From: Alphaproteobacteria bacterium
GTDB taxonomy: Bacteria; Pseudomonadota; Alphaproteobacteria; SHVV01
DNA: 64,000 nucleotides
NCBI GenBank assembly: GCA_016869275.1
Contig: VGEO01000005.1
Span: 1-64,000, forward strand
Reading direction: 5' to 3'
Notes under the pieces: generated by a model
Told to the model about the DNA's origin: nothing
Databases searched by the model: none
What the model saw: the letters and a program-made list of their open reading frames with translations, nothing else
Part shown: in pieces, positions 51,841 through 60,434 of the stretch
Numbering within the stretch: the stretch's first letter is position 1
Layout of the letters: each line of letters begins with the position of its first letter
Made by a program: the position numbers and the translations under genes

Positions 51841-51863
51841 GGGACGCGTCCCTTAGCTATCCG

Positions 51864-51963
51864 CTCCTCCCCTGCGAAGCAGGGGGGTTAGGGTGGGGAG
51901 CCGCGTATCGCACTAGTCGAATGCGACCCCCTCCCTACCCTCCCCCTCTGTGAGGGGGAGGGG
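51864..51963. repeat. Paired palindromic repeats between SBP and permease genes, system 2
   Basis: Two inverted copies: CTCCCCTGC-GAA-GCAGGGG followed by TTAGGGTGGGGAG, and facing it CCCCCTCCCTACCC with the stem CCTCCCCCTC...GAGGGGGAGG. The 25 bases between them look unique. This pair has the same structure as the pair at 3036-3132 and the same place in the operon. Confidence 0.7.
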
Positions 51964-51978
51964 ATCGCCTTGAGGTAA

Positions 51979-53583
51979 TTACTCGTACCGCAGGTTGTAG
52001 GCGCGCAAGTCGAACGCCATCACCCCGATGTGCTGGTAGTTCTTGACCCGCTTGTTGACGGCAACGCGGTGGTAGGGGTAGGCGACCCACAACGCTGGCG
52101 CTTCGTCGACCACGATCTTGGCGGCGTCGGCGAACAACTTGTTGCGCTTGGTTGCATCGGCGGTCGCGCGTGCGTCGTCGATCATCTTGGTGACGGTCGG
52201 GTTCGAGTAATGACTTGCCGCCTGCCAGCCGCCATGGCTCTGCGGATGGTACATGGCGTGGGTGTAGGCATCGGGCGAGGGGTACTTGGCGGTGTTGTAG
52301 ACCGGGAAGAAGTGCGGCGCGGTGTCAGGCTTGGCCGCGTTCTTCGATAGAACCGGCCACTGCTCGGTCTTGATTTCGACCTTGATGCCGAGCTGGGCCA
52401 TGTTGGCCTGGAACAACAGGCTCATCGGCTCGTGCACGCCGGCCTTGATGAAGTTGTATTCGAGCACGTACTGGTCGGGTTTGTACTTCGACTTGGCCAG
52501 GAACTCCTTGGCCTTGGCGAGGTCGGTAGCGGCCTTGGGGGTCGAGGGATCGAACCCGGGCATGCTCGACGGGATCGGGCCCTGGCCCAGGACGGCGCCG
52601 CCCATGATCTGCTCGACCGCGGTCTTGTAGTCGAATGCGTGTGCGATCGCGCGCCGGAAGTTGACGTCGTCGAGCGGCGGCTTCTGGGTGTTCATTTGGA
52701 TGAAGTAAAGCTTCATATCCGGCGTCTCGGGCACCGTGACCTTGGTTTCCCTGGCGACGTTCTTATAGAAGTCGACCGGCTGCCACTGATCGACGAAGTC
52801 GACGTCGCCCTTGGCGATCAGCTCGCGCGCGGTCGCCGCTTCGCCGACGATTTGCACGACGACCCGGTTGAACTGCTTGTCCTTCCAGCCGCCCCAGTAG
52901 CCGTCGAACTTCTTGTAGGCGCGGCGCGAGTCGGGAACGACTTCGGCCAGCGCATAAGGACCCGAGCCGGCGTCGGCTTTTTTCAGGAACGCGGTGCCGT
53001 AGTCGCCGTTGGCGGCGTAGGGGCCTTCCTTGGCGGTGTTGGCTTTGACCAGCTCGCTGTTGAGAACGAAGAATTGAACCAGCGTGTCGACGAACGGGCC
53101 GAACGGCTTCTCCAGCGTGAAGCGTACCGTGTGGTCGTCGACCGCGGCGGTACCGCCGGCCTTGAGAATGCCGACCCACAGGTAAGCGTAGCCCTTATTA
53201 ATCGTCAGCATCCGGTCCATCGAGTAGACGACATCCTTGGCCGTCAACGGCTTGCCGTCGTGGAACTTGACGTTCCGGCGCAACTTGAAGGTCCAGACTT
53301 TGGCGTCGGGCGACTCCCACGACTCGGCCAGCGCCCCGATCGGCGCCGCCCCCTTCTGCGGGTAAACCAACGGCTCGTAGAGGTTGATGATGTCCATCGC
53401 ATCGTACTCGGCGAAGTGAAACGCCGGGTCGAAGCTGGTGTCGGTCAAACGGGTGATGACAGTGAGCGTCGCCGGATCGCTCTGCGCGGCGGCTGGCGCG
53501 ATCGCGGCTGGGCCGCCCAGCGCGGTTGTGACGAGCAGGGCGCCGGCGGCGAGCGCGGCACGGCGGGTGAACGTGAACGTCAT
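51979..53583 (-). CDS. Peptide ABC transporter substrate-binding protein, system 2
   Basis: A 534-residue SBP_bac_5 protein. The N-terminus MTFTFTRRAALAAGALLVTT is a Tat-like (TRRAAL) or Sec signal. The mature start has LTVITRLTDTSFDPAFHFAE, and WTFKLRRNVKFHDGKPLTAK is the conserved block. ATG 53583 follows GGAGG. First gene of a six-gene operon (SBP, B, C, D, F, hydrolase-fold). Confidence 0.92.
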   Translation of the reverse strand: MTFTFTRRAALAAGALLVTTALGGPAAIAPAAAQSDPATLTVITRLTDTSFDPAFHFAEYDAMDIINLYEPLVYPQKGAAPIGALAESWESPDAKVWTFKLRRNVKFHDGKPLTAKDVVYSMDRMLTINKGYAYLWVGILKAGGTAAVDDHTVRFTLEKPFGPFVDTLVQFFVLNSELVKANTAKEGPYAANGDYGTAFLKKADAGSGPYALAEVVPDSRRAYKKFDGYWGGWKDKQFNRVVVQIVGEAATARELIAKGDVDFVDQWQPVDFYKNVARETKVTVPETPDMKLYFIQMNTQKPPLDDVNFRRAIAHAFDYKTAVEQIMGGAVLGQGPIPSSMPGFDPSTPKAATDLAKAKEFLAKSKYKPDQYVLEYNFIKAGVHEPMSLLFQANMAQLGIKVEIKTEQWPVLSKNAAKPDTAPHFFPVYNTAKYPSPDAYTHAMYHPQSHGGWQAASHYSNPTVTKMIDDARATADATKRNKLFADAAKIVVDEAPALWVAYPYHRVAVNKRVKNYQHIGVMAFDLRAYNLRYE

Positions 53584-53699
53584 AGGCGAACCTCCCCGAG
53601 TTTCGAGAATTATTGGCGGAGTATAACCCGAGGAGCCGCCATGGACCAAGCCGCTGCGATCGCCTAGGGTCGATCCGATCACGCTCCCTTGAACGCACC

Positions 53700-55091
53700 A
53701 TGACCGCCGACGTCACCCAATCCTTCGTCGACTTCCTTACGAATATTCGAACCTTGTCGGTCCCGCCCGAGGGCTGGGCGGCGGTCCGAATCGGCTTCAC
53801 CGACTGCATTGGTGTCATGGTCGCCGGGCTGGACGAGCCGGTGACCGGCGCGCTCGCACGCGTGGTGGCGGCCGACGGCGGCACGCCCGAGGCCCGGGTT
53901 CTTTTAAGTGCCGCGAAAGCACCCGCCGCCAACGCGGCGATGGTCGGATCGGGCGCCGCGCATGCGCTCGATTTCGACGACTGGGCGTTCAGTTGCCACC
54001 CGAGTGCGGTGTTGGTGCCGGCGATCGTGGCCGAATCCGAGACCGTGGGCGCCTCGGGGCGCGACATGGCGCTCGCTTATCTCGCCGGCTACGAGGTGTG
54101 GGCCAAGCTGATGGGACGCGAGCCCGATCACCATTATGCCAAGGGCTGGCACCCGACCGGGACGTTCGGGCCCGTCGGCGTCGCCGCGGCGATTGCGGTG
54201 CTGCACAAGCTGGATGCGACGACCGCACGGAACGCGCTCGGCATCGCCGCCTCGCACGGCGGCGGCGTGATGGCGAATTTCGGCACCATGACCAAGCCCT
54301 ACCACGGCGGCCGCTCGGCCCAAGCCGGGATCGTCGCGGTGCGGCTCGCCAAGGCCGGGGTCGATGCCAGCGCGCACGCGATCGAGGCCAAGAACGGGCT
54401 CCTGTTCGCGGTCTCGCCCGGCGGGCGCGTCGATCTCGAAACGCCGATCGCCGATATGGGCAAGGTCTGGTACGTCGAAAAAGCCGGCCTGAACGTCAAG
54501 CGCTACCCGACGGTCGGCGCTTCGCAGCGCTGTGCCGATGCCGCGATCCAACTCCACACGACGGTAAAGCCGGACCTGGCCGCGATCGCGCGCGTGGTGC
54601 CGCGCGTGAGCCCGCGCCACGCCGAGGTGATGCCCTACCACCGGCCGACCACTGGGCTCCAGGCCAAGTTCAGCTTGGAGGCGATCGTCGCGCTCGGGCT
54701 CCTCTACGGCAATGTCGGCCTGGCCGAGCTCTCCGACGCCGTCGTGCAGCGGCGCGACGTGCAGGCGCTGATCGGCAAGGTCGCGATTGAACTCAGCGCC
54801 GACGACGATCCTGAATTTCCGAACGGTGCCCGCTTCGACACGGTGCGGGTCGAGATGATCGACGGCCGCGCCGTCACCAGTCCCGAAGTGCGCCGCCATC
54901 GCGGCCACGGCCAGAATCCGCTGACCGCCGACGAGCTGTGGCAGAAGTTTCGCATGTGCACGGCGGCTAAGCTCGACGAGCGCGCCGCGCGGACGCTGTT
55001 CGAGCGCCTACAACGGATTGACGAGCTCGAGAGCGCGGCGGAGATCCCTACACTCGAAACCATCCCCGCCCCCTCGAGGGGGGCGGGTTAG
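53700..55091 (+). CDS. MmgE/PrpD family protein
   Basis: A 463-residue protein of the 2-methylcitrate dehydratase/cis-aconitate decarboxylase fold. Key parts are AAMVGSGAAHALDFDDWAFS (the conserved Ala-His-x-Asp-Asp type site as HALDFDD), HPTGTFGPVGVAAAIAVLHK and NFGTMTKPYHGGRSAQAGIV. The last codons (IPAPSRGAG and TAG) come from a palindromic repeat. Probable lyase or decarboxylase; substrate unknown. Confidence 0.9.
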   Translation: MTADVTQSFVDFLTNIRTLSVPPEGWAAVRIGFTDCIGVMVAGLDEPVTGALARVVAADGGTPEARVLLSAAKAPAANAAMVGSGAAHALDFDDWAFSCHPSAVLVPAIVAESETVGASGRDMALAYLAGYEVWAKLMGREPDHHYAKGWHPTGTFGPVGVAAAIAVLHKLDATTARNALGIAASHGGGVMANFGTMTKPYHGGRSAQAGIVAVRLAKAGVDASAHAIEAKNGLLFAVSPGGRVDLETPIADMGKVWYVEKAGLNVKRYPTVGASQRCADAAIQLHTTVKPDLAAIARVVPRVSPRHAEVMPYHRPTTGLQAKFSLEAIVALGLLYGNVGLAELSDAVVQRRDVQALIGKVAIELSADDDPEFPNGARFDTVRVEMIDGRAVTSPEVRRHRGHGQNPLTADELWQKFRMCTAAKLDERAARTLFERLQRIDELESAAEIPTLETIPAPSRGAG

Positions 55092-55100
55092 GGTGGGGGT
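55064..55100. repeat. Palindromic repeat copy at the end of the MmgE/PrpD gene
   Basis: CCCCGCCCCCTCGAGGGG and GGCGGG form a GC stem, followed by the family tail TTAGGGTGGGGG. The TAG inside that tail is the stop codon of the MmgE/PrpD gene. It lies in the 15-nt gap and gene end before the convergent amidase gene. Confidence 0.65.
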
Positions 55101-55106
55101 GAGCGT

Positions 55107-56393
55107 CTAGGGACGTCGCGGCAGTACCGCTTCGACCGCCGCCGCGACCGCGAGGAGCTTGGCATCCGCTAGCCGGCGCCCCACCAACTGAATGCCGATC
55201 GGCAGCCCGCGTGCGCCGGCGAAGCCAGGGAGCGTGATGCAGGGGACGTGGAGCGCGGTCCACATCCGGTTGAAGGTCGCGAGCCCGGTCGATTCGAGTC
55301 CTTCCGGCGCCTCGCCCGGCACCGCTGGCGTCAGCCACGCGTCGTAGCGTGCGAGCAGCGGATCGAGCGCCACCCGGCAGCGTTCGATCAGCATGTAAGC
55401 GTCGCGCCATTGGTCGAGCGTGACGCCCTTCTTGTTTTCGACCTCGTCTTTGGTCTCCTGATGGAGGAGCGCGAACGCGTCGCGGTACTCCGGCAGGAAC
55501 GAGAACCGGCCCTCGCCGTGCATGACGGTGTCCTGGGCGGCGGTGAGATCGTCGAACAGGGGCGGGAGCGCGACCTCTTCGACGCGCGCGCCGGCCTGGC
55601 GAAGAAGTTCCGCCGCGCGCTCGATCGCGGCCTGGCAGGCAGGCTCGGCTTCGTGCCAATGCGGCGTACGGCAGAAGCCGATCGCCAGGCTCGCAAGCGG
55701 CGGCGGCGCGAGCGGGCGGTCGAGGAGCGCGTAACCCTCGGCGATCAGGGCGAGATCGGCTAGCGCGCGGCCGAACCAGCCGATGGTGTCGAAGCTCGGC
55801 GAATAGTGCTTGGCACCGTTCCAGTTGACGATTCCGTACGACGGCTTCATTGCCGCGACGCCGCAGAACGACGCCGGCCGGATGGTCGAGCCGCCGGTCT
55901 GGGTGCCGAGCGCGAGCGGCACCATGAAATCGGCGACCGCGGCCGCCGAGCCCGAGGACGAACCGCCTGGGGTGTGGGCGAGGCCGCGCGGGTTGCGGGT
56001 CCGGGCCTTGCGCCCGACCGAGGCGAACTCGACCGTATCGGTCTTGCCGATCACCACCGCACCCGCGCTCCGGAGCGCAGCGACGGCGGCCGCGTCCTCG
56101 CCTGGCCGGTGATTGGCGTAGACGAACGAGTTGTGCTGGGTCGGTAGGTCCTTGGTGTTGATCACGTCCTTGATCGCGATCGGAACGCCGTGGAGCGATC
56201 CCTTGCGCGGCCCGGCGTCGCGCCGCCGCGCCTCGTCCAGCGCGTGCTCTCGGTCGACGTGGGCGAACGCGCGCACGGTGGGGTCGCGCTTGGCGATGCG
56301 GTCTAGGCAGGCCGCGACCAGCGCCTCGCTCGTGAGCGTGCCGGCGGCGATCGCGCGCGCCGCGTCGACGGCGGTCAAGAACGCCGGGTCCAT
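55107..56393 (-). CDS. Amidase (amidase signature family)
   Basis: A 428-residue amidase with a Ser-cisSer-Lys triad: Lys in GVPIAIKDV, and the Ser residues in TPGGSSSGSAAAVA and LGTQTGGSTIRPAS. ATG 56393 follows AGGAAG and is preferred over a start 16 codons upstream. It hydrolyses carboxamides, as do GatA- or aryl-amidase-like enzymes. It follows an SDR gene by 10 nt on the same strand. Confidence 0.92.
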   Translation of the reverse strand: MDPAFLTAVDAARAIAAGTLTSEALVAACLDRIAKRDPTVRAFAHVDREHALDEARRRDAGPRKGSLHGVPIAIKDVINTKDLPTQHNSFVYANHRPGEDAAAVAALRSAGAVVIGKTDTVEFASVGRKARTRNPRGLAHTPGGSSSGSAAAVADFMVPLALGTQTGGSTIRPASFCGVAAMKPSYGIVNWNGAKHYSPSFDTIGWFGRALADLALIAEGYALLDRPLAPPPLASLAIGFCRTPHWHEAEPACQAAIERAAELLRQAGARVEEVALPPLFDDLTAAQDTVMHGEGRFSFLPEYRDAFALLHQETKDEVENKKGVTLDQWRDAYMLIERCRVALDPLLARYDAWLTPAVPGEAPEGLESTGLATFNRMWTALHVPCITLPGFAGARGLPIGIQLVGRRLADAKLLAVAAAVEAVLPRRP

Positions 56394-56403
56394 GCCGCGC
56401 TTC

Positions 56404-57201
56404 CTACCACGCAAGCCTGCTGCCGTCGCGGAAGAAGCCACCGGTCGGCCCGTCGGCCGCGAGCGTCGCTGCCCACACGATGCTGCGCGCGCCTTCTTCG
56501 ACGCTCCGGCTGGCGCCGCTCCCGCCCATGTCGGTCCGCACCCAGCCCGGGCATACGGCGTTCACCAGGAGGCCGCGTTTCTTGAGCGTCGGCACCAACA
56601 GGCGGGTGAGCGCGTTGAGGGCGACCTTGGAGACGTTGTAGGCCGAGCTTGGCCAACCTTCGAGGCCATGACGGCCCTGTCCGACGTCGGCCACGAATTT
56701 TTCGACCAGGGCGAAGAGGCCGGCGGTCGTAAGCTTGGCGTCAGCGAACTGACGGCGGAGCGCCGGCGCGACCGCGGTCAGTTGACCCAAGCCGCTCGAC
56801 ACCATGACGACCCGCGCGCCGGCGGCGCTGCGCGGCAGCAGCGCGTCGGTAACGCGGGCGGCACCATAGAAGTTGGTGTCGATGGTGCGCCGCGCGACGT
56901 CCGCATTGAAGCCTTTGAGCGCGATCGCGGCGTTGTTGACCAGCACATCGACGGTGGCGCCGGTGCGGGCAAGATCGTCCGCGAGACCTGCGACGCTGGC
57001 ATCGTCGGTTACATCGAGCGGGCGGAACAGAACGGCCAAGCCCTGCTGGGCCAGCTCGGCGGCTGCGGCGGCGCCTTGGGCCGGGTCGCGGCCGGTGAGG
57101 ATCACTTCGTAGCCGGCGGCGGCGAGCTGGCGGCAGACTTCGCGCCCCAACCCGCGGTTGGCGCCGGTGACGACGGCGAGCGGACGTTTTCCGGGCGGCA
57201 T
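56404..57201 (-). CDS. SDR family oxidoreductase (carbonyl-reductase-like)
   Basis: A 265-residue short-chain dehydrogenase. The cofactor motif is TGANRGLGREV, the middle motif is LVNNAAI, and the catalytic part is VMVSSGLGQ with AYNVSKVALNALTR. The ending LAADGPTGGFFRDG is that of carbonyl-reductase-type SDRs. It starts 23 nt after the anti-sigma gene, so it may belong to the ECF sigma operon. Confidence 0.9.
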   Translation of the reverse strand: MPPGKRPLAVVTGANRGLGREVCRQLAAAGYEVILTGRDPAQGAAAAAELAQQGLAVLFRPLDVTDDASVAGLADDLARTGATVDVLVNNAAIALKGFNADVARRTIDTNFYGAARVTDALLPRSAAGARVVMVSSGLGQLTAVAPALRRQFADAKLTTAGLFALVEKFVADVGQGRHGLEGWPSSAYNVSKVALNALTRLLVPTLKKRGLLVNAVCPGWVRTDMGGSGASRSVEEGARSIVWAATLAADGPTGGFFRDGSRLAW

Positions 57202-57224
57202 CGCGCGCTCCCTCCGGGACCGTC

Positions 57225-57779
57225 CTATTCGACCGGCAGCACCTCGGCAAGATCGAACGGTTTGCCCGGTTCGTCGCCCTCGGCAAAATCGCCGGGCTGG
57301 GCAGCGGCGACGCCGATCGGCGCCATGGCCGTGTTGACGATCGCGATGTCGATCTGGTCGGCCGACTCGACCGTGGCGACGACGCCGGCGGGTGCGGTCG
57401 GGGTCGGAGCCGGACCGTCATCGGGCGGCGCGGTCCACGCCAGCCAGCCGATCGCTACCGCCGCCGCGGCCGCTGCCGCCGCGGTAACCGGCATCACAGA
57501 CCGGATGCCGGCGCCGCGGCGGGGTGCATCGGCCGCCCGGGGAAGCGGCCACCGCGTGAGGCGCGCGGTCAACGCTTCGGACGGAGCGGGCGGATCGAGC
57601 AGGGCGAGGGCACGGTCGAGCGAACGCTCATCGCCGACGATCGCCCGAGCATCGGGCGAGGCCGCGAGCAGCGCCCGCAAGGTGTCGCGCTCTGCGGCGG
57701 GCCAGCGCTCGGAGTCGGCGCCGTAGGCGGCGACCACCGCACGCAAACGCGCGAGCTCGGCAATCCGGGTGTCGGTCAT
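57225..57779 (-). CDS. Probable anti-sigma factor (single-pass membrane protein)
   Basis: A 184-residue protein. The N-terminal cytoplasmic part (about 1-95, with ERWPAAERDTLRALLAASPD) looks like a small sigma-binding domain. One membrane helix lies near residues 98-115 (PVTAAAAAAAAVAIGWLAW), then a Pro/Thr-rich linker and an acidic periplasmic end. ATG overlaps the sigma-factor stop by 4 nt. No zinc motif is seen. Function is inferred from topology and position. Confidence 0.7.
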   Translation of the reverse strand: MTDTRIAELARLRAVVAAYGADSERWPAAERDTLRALLAASPDARAIVGDERSLDRALALLDPPAPSEALTARLTRWPLPRAADAPRRGAGIRSVMPVTAAAAAAAAVAIGWLAWTAPPDDGPAPTPTAPAGVVATVESADQIDIAIVNTAMAPIGVAAAQPGDFAEGDEPGKPFDLAEVLPVE

Positions 57780-58387
57780 GGCGCTACTCCGATGTCGTCG
57801 ATCACGTGCTTCAAGCGCTCCTTCAGCGCGCGGCGGGCGCGCGAGAGGAGCGATTCGAGGGCTTCGAGCCCGACGTCCAGCATGTGGGCGGCCTCCTTGT
57901 TCGAGAAGCCTTGGTAATAGACCAGCACCACCGCTGCGCGCTGACGCTCGGGGATTGCTCGCAGCGCGCGCGCGACCGCCCGCCGGCGATCGAACGCTTC
58001 GAGCGCGTCGGGCGCCGCCACGCTCATCGCGGCATCCGAATCGAGCGGCTCGCGCGCCGCGCGTTTTATCCGCTTGCGGTCGATGCAGAGGTTGACCGCG
58101 ACCCGGTGCAGCCAGGTCTTGAGTTGCGCGCCGCCCGGCTCCCAAGTGTCGACTTTGCGCACCAGGCGCAAGAACGCCTCCTGCGCCACGTCCTCGGCTT
58201 CGCCGCGATCGGCGAGTACGTACCAGCCGAGCGCGACCAGGTCGGGCAGATGGCGCGCAACCAACGCGTTCCACGCCGCGCGGTCGCCCCGTCCGGCGCG
58301 AGCGATCAGACCGTCGTCGGTCGGCTCGGCGCTCGCGGCGCCGAGCCCCGGCGGCGTATGCGGCTCTAGCGCCGGCCGTGGCGCCAC
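57776..58387 (-). CDS. ECF-type RNA polymerase sigma factor
   Basis: A 203-residue sigma-70 family protein. Region 2 is ALVARHLPDLVALGWYVLAD followed by AEDVAQEAFLRLVRKVDTWE. Region 4 is LRAIPERQRAAVVLVYYQGF, then NKEAAHMLDVGLEALESLLS. GTG start; the gene start overlaps the 3' end of the EF-hand gene by 22 nt. The order EF-hand, sigma, anti-sigma suggests one regulatory unit. Confidence 0.92.
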   Translation of the reverse strand: MAPRPALEPHTPPGLGAASAEPTDDGLIARAGRGDRAAWNALVARHLPDLVALGWYVLADRGEAEDVAQEAFLRLVRKVDTWEPGGAQLKTWLHRVAVNLCIDRKRIKRAAREPLDSDAAMSVAAPDALEAFDRRRAVARALRAIPERQRAAVVLVYYQGFSNKEAAHMLDVGLEALESLLSRARRALKERLKHVIDDIGVAP

Positions 58388-58839
58388 GGCGAATCCCCGA
58401 CGCCGCGTCCATGCTGGGCGAGCTCGTCGTCGTCGAGCTTGCCGTTGTTGTTGGTGTCGTAGCGCTTGAACCAGCGCTTCGACGGGTTCTGGATTTCGTC
58501 GAGCGTCACCGCAGAATCGCCGTTGGTGTCGAGCAGGTCGAACAGCGTGACCACGCTCAAGGCCTGGAACCAGGCGCCGCGGCGGCGGAACTCATCGGGC
58601 GAAAGCTTACCGTCGGCGTTGACGTCGGCGGCGGTGAACAGGCGTTTTTGCTCGGCGGCGATCTCCTCGGCGCTGATCTTGCCGTCGCCATCGGTATCGA
58701 GCAAGGCGATCAGGCGGCCGAAGCGATGCTCGGGCCCGGCTTGAGCCGGCGCCGGCGCTGGCTGCGCCACGGCCGCAGTCGCGCCGAGCAGAGCGACGAG
58801 CGCAACGGTCGCGGCGAAAAGAGTGGGGCGGTACGACAT
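58366..58839 (-). CDS. Secreted EF-hand calcium-binding protein
   Basis: A 157-residue protein. Signal peptide MSYRPTLFAATVALVALLGA followed by TAAVAQ. Four EF-hand loops are visible: DTDGDGKISAEE, DVNADGKLSPDE, DTNGDSAVTLDE and DTNNNGKLDDDE. The first, second and fourth have full Ca-ligand patterns; the third has Ser-Ala at ligand positions 6-7. GAGG precedes ATG. It overlaps the ECF sigma gene, so an extracytoplasmic calcium signal is plausible. Confidence 0.9.
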   Translation of the reverse strand: MSYRPTLFAATVALVALLGATAAVAQPAPAPAQAGPEHRFGRLIALLDTDGDGKISAEEIAAEQKRLFTAADVNADGKLSPDEFRRRGAWFQALSVVTLFDLLDTNGDSAVTLDEIQNPSKRWFKRYDTNNNGKLDDDELAQHGRGVGDSPWRHGRR

Positions 58840-58919
58840 GATTACCTCGTTCTGTGTCAACGACGGTCGAATAACCCATACACGGGATGCGATCGGCCGA
58901 TCCGTCGCTTCACCGGCTG

Positions 58920-60359
58920 CTACGCCGGCCAAGCCGGCGGGTCAGCGCCGAACGGCGCGGTCGGCCGCGCCCATCGGGGCGGCGTTTCCGACATTTGCAG
59001 CACCGGCGTCACGTATCGGAGCCGGCCATAGCCGGTCGCGGTCTCCGTCATATAGGGCGCGAGGTCGGCGGTGGTCGGCTCCGCGAGCGCGAGCGCGGCC
59101 GGGTCGGCCAAACGGCCCAACGATTGCAACCACACGCCGGTGCGGGCGAGCGAATAGCGGACGAGATAGCTTCCACCCGCCCGCGCCCGGCGCCGGAGCG
59201 CGACCAAGGTTGCGAACGCGCCCAAATAGCCGGCGGTAAAATCGATCGCCTGGGCGGGCAGGTGCTTGGGCTCGGCGAGGCCGAAGTCGCGCGCAACGTC
59301 GTGGGCGATTCCGCTCACCGACTGCACGAGGCTGTCGAACCCCGGCCGCTCGCGCCATGGGCCGGTCGGGCCATAGGCCGAGAGCGTCGTGAAGACGAGG
59401 CTCGGGTTCACCGCCGTCATCGCCTCGGGCGTGATGCCGTGGCGCGCCATCGCACCTGGCCGAAATCCCTGGACGACGACATCGGCCTCGCGCACCAGCG
59501 CGAGCAGCCGCGCGCGCCCTGCCGGCTCGCGGAGGTCGAGGTGGGCGGCGGCCTTGCCGTGCCCCATGTCGGCCGCCATGCCATAGTGGTTGAAGAGGTG
59601 CGGCGCCGAAAGCCTGAGCACGGTCGCGCCGTGCTCGGCCAGCGTCCGGCTGCAGAGCGGGCCGGCGATCAAGTGCGTGAGGTCGAGCACGCGGAGGCCG
59701 GCGAGCGGACGGTCCGCGGCGGCGAGCGGCTTGGCCGGTGCATCGCCCAATTTGACGATCTCGACCAGGGGCCCGCCGCCGGCCGCTTGACCTTGGGGAT
59801 GCGCGCGCCATTCGTCGGGCGTGCGGACGAGACCGGCGGTCAAGCCGGCGGCGGCGAAGGCGTCCTCGAGCGCTTGCCCGGGCCACGTCGCGACCGCGCG
59901 CGCGACCGCGGCGCGATCCTCGGCGGCGCCGAGCAACGCGAGCGCGCCGGCCTTGAGCCGCGGCTGGTTCAAGTGGAGTTGGATGAAACGATCGTCGGCG
60001 GTGCGATAGAAGCCCGAGACCGGGTCCCAGATCCGGAACGGCGCGCCGCCGATCGCCTGAATGTGGCGCTCGCTCCGGTAGGCGGCGCGGATTGCTGCGA
60101 CGTCGAGGCCGATCCGTTGGCGCCGGCCGCCGCGCGCCTGCCAGAGCGCGTTGACGGTCAAACCGACCGCGCCGATCGCGGCGGCGCCGGCGGTGCCGAT
60201 CCGGAACCGCGACGGCAGGATCGGGTCGTCGCCTGCTATCGTGAGACCATCGGTCGCGAGGTTCTCGCCCGCGGCGGCGAGGATGTCGGCGAGCGCGGCG
60301 CGGGTCGCCGCTGACTCGATGGCCGGCGGCGAATTCGGTTGCGGCGGCGACGCGGTCAT
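58920..60359 (-). CDS. CaiB/BaiF-type CoA-transferase family protein with halves in reversed order
   Basis: A 479-residue protein. The C-terminal 265 residues match the usual N-terminal half of CaiB: LAGLRVLDLTHLIAGPLCSR, HLDLREPAGRARLLALVREA, DVVVQGFRPGAMARHG and NPSLVFTTLSAYGPTGPWRE. The first 215 residues resemble the usual C-terminal half (GFYRTADDRFIQLHLNQP, LEDAFAAAGLTAGLVRTPDE). The order is thus swapped relative to a 400-residue CaiB. It could be a permuted or partial duplication. Substrate unknown. Confidence 0.82.
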   Translation of the reverse strand: MTASPPQPNSPPAIESAATRAALADILAAAGENLATDGLTIAGDDPILPSRFRIGTAGAAAIGAVGLTVNALWQARGGRRQRIGLDVAAIRAAYRSERHIQAIGGAPFRIWDPVSGFYRTADDRFIQLHLNQPRLKAGALALLGAAEDRAAVARAVATWPGQALEDAFAAAGLTAGLVRTPDEWRAHPQGQAAGGGPLVEIVKLGDAPAKPLAAADRPLAGLRVLDLTHLIAGPLCSRTLAEHGATVLRLSAPHLFNHYGMAADMGHGKAAAHLDLREPAGRARLLALVREADVVVQGFRPGAMARHGITPEAMTAVNPSLVFTTLSAYGPTGPWRERPGFDSLVQSVSGIAHDVARDFGLAEPKHLPAQAIDFTAGYLGAFATLVALRRRARAGGSYLVRYSLARTGVWLQSLGRLADPAALALAEPTTADLAPYMTETATGYGRLRYVTPVLQMSETPPRWARPTAPFGADPPAWPA

Positions 60360-60434
60360 GATTTCAACCTAAGCGCGCTTTCCGCCTAACGTAAGCGCGC
60401 TTTCGGCTTGTTGTCGACGCTGGAGGTTCCGCCC

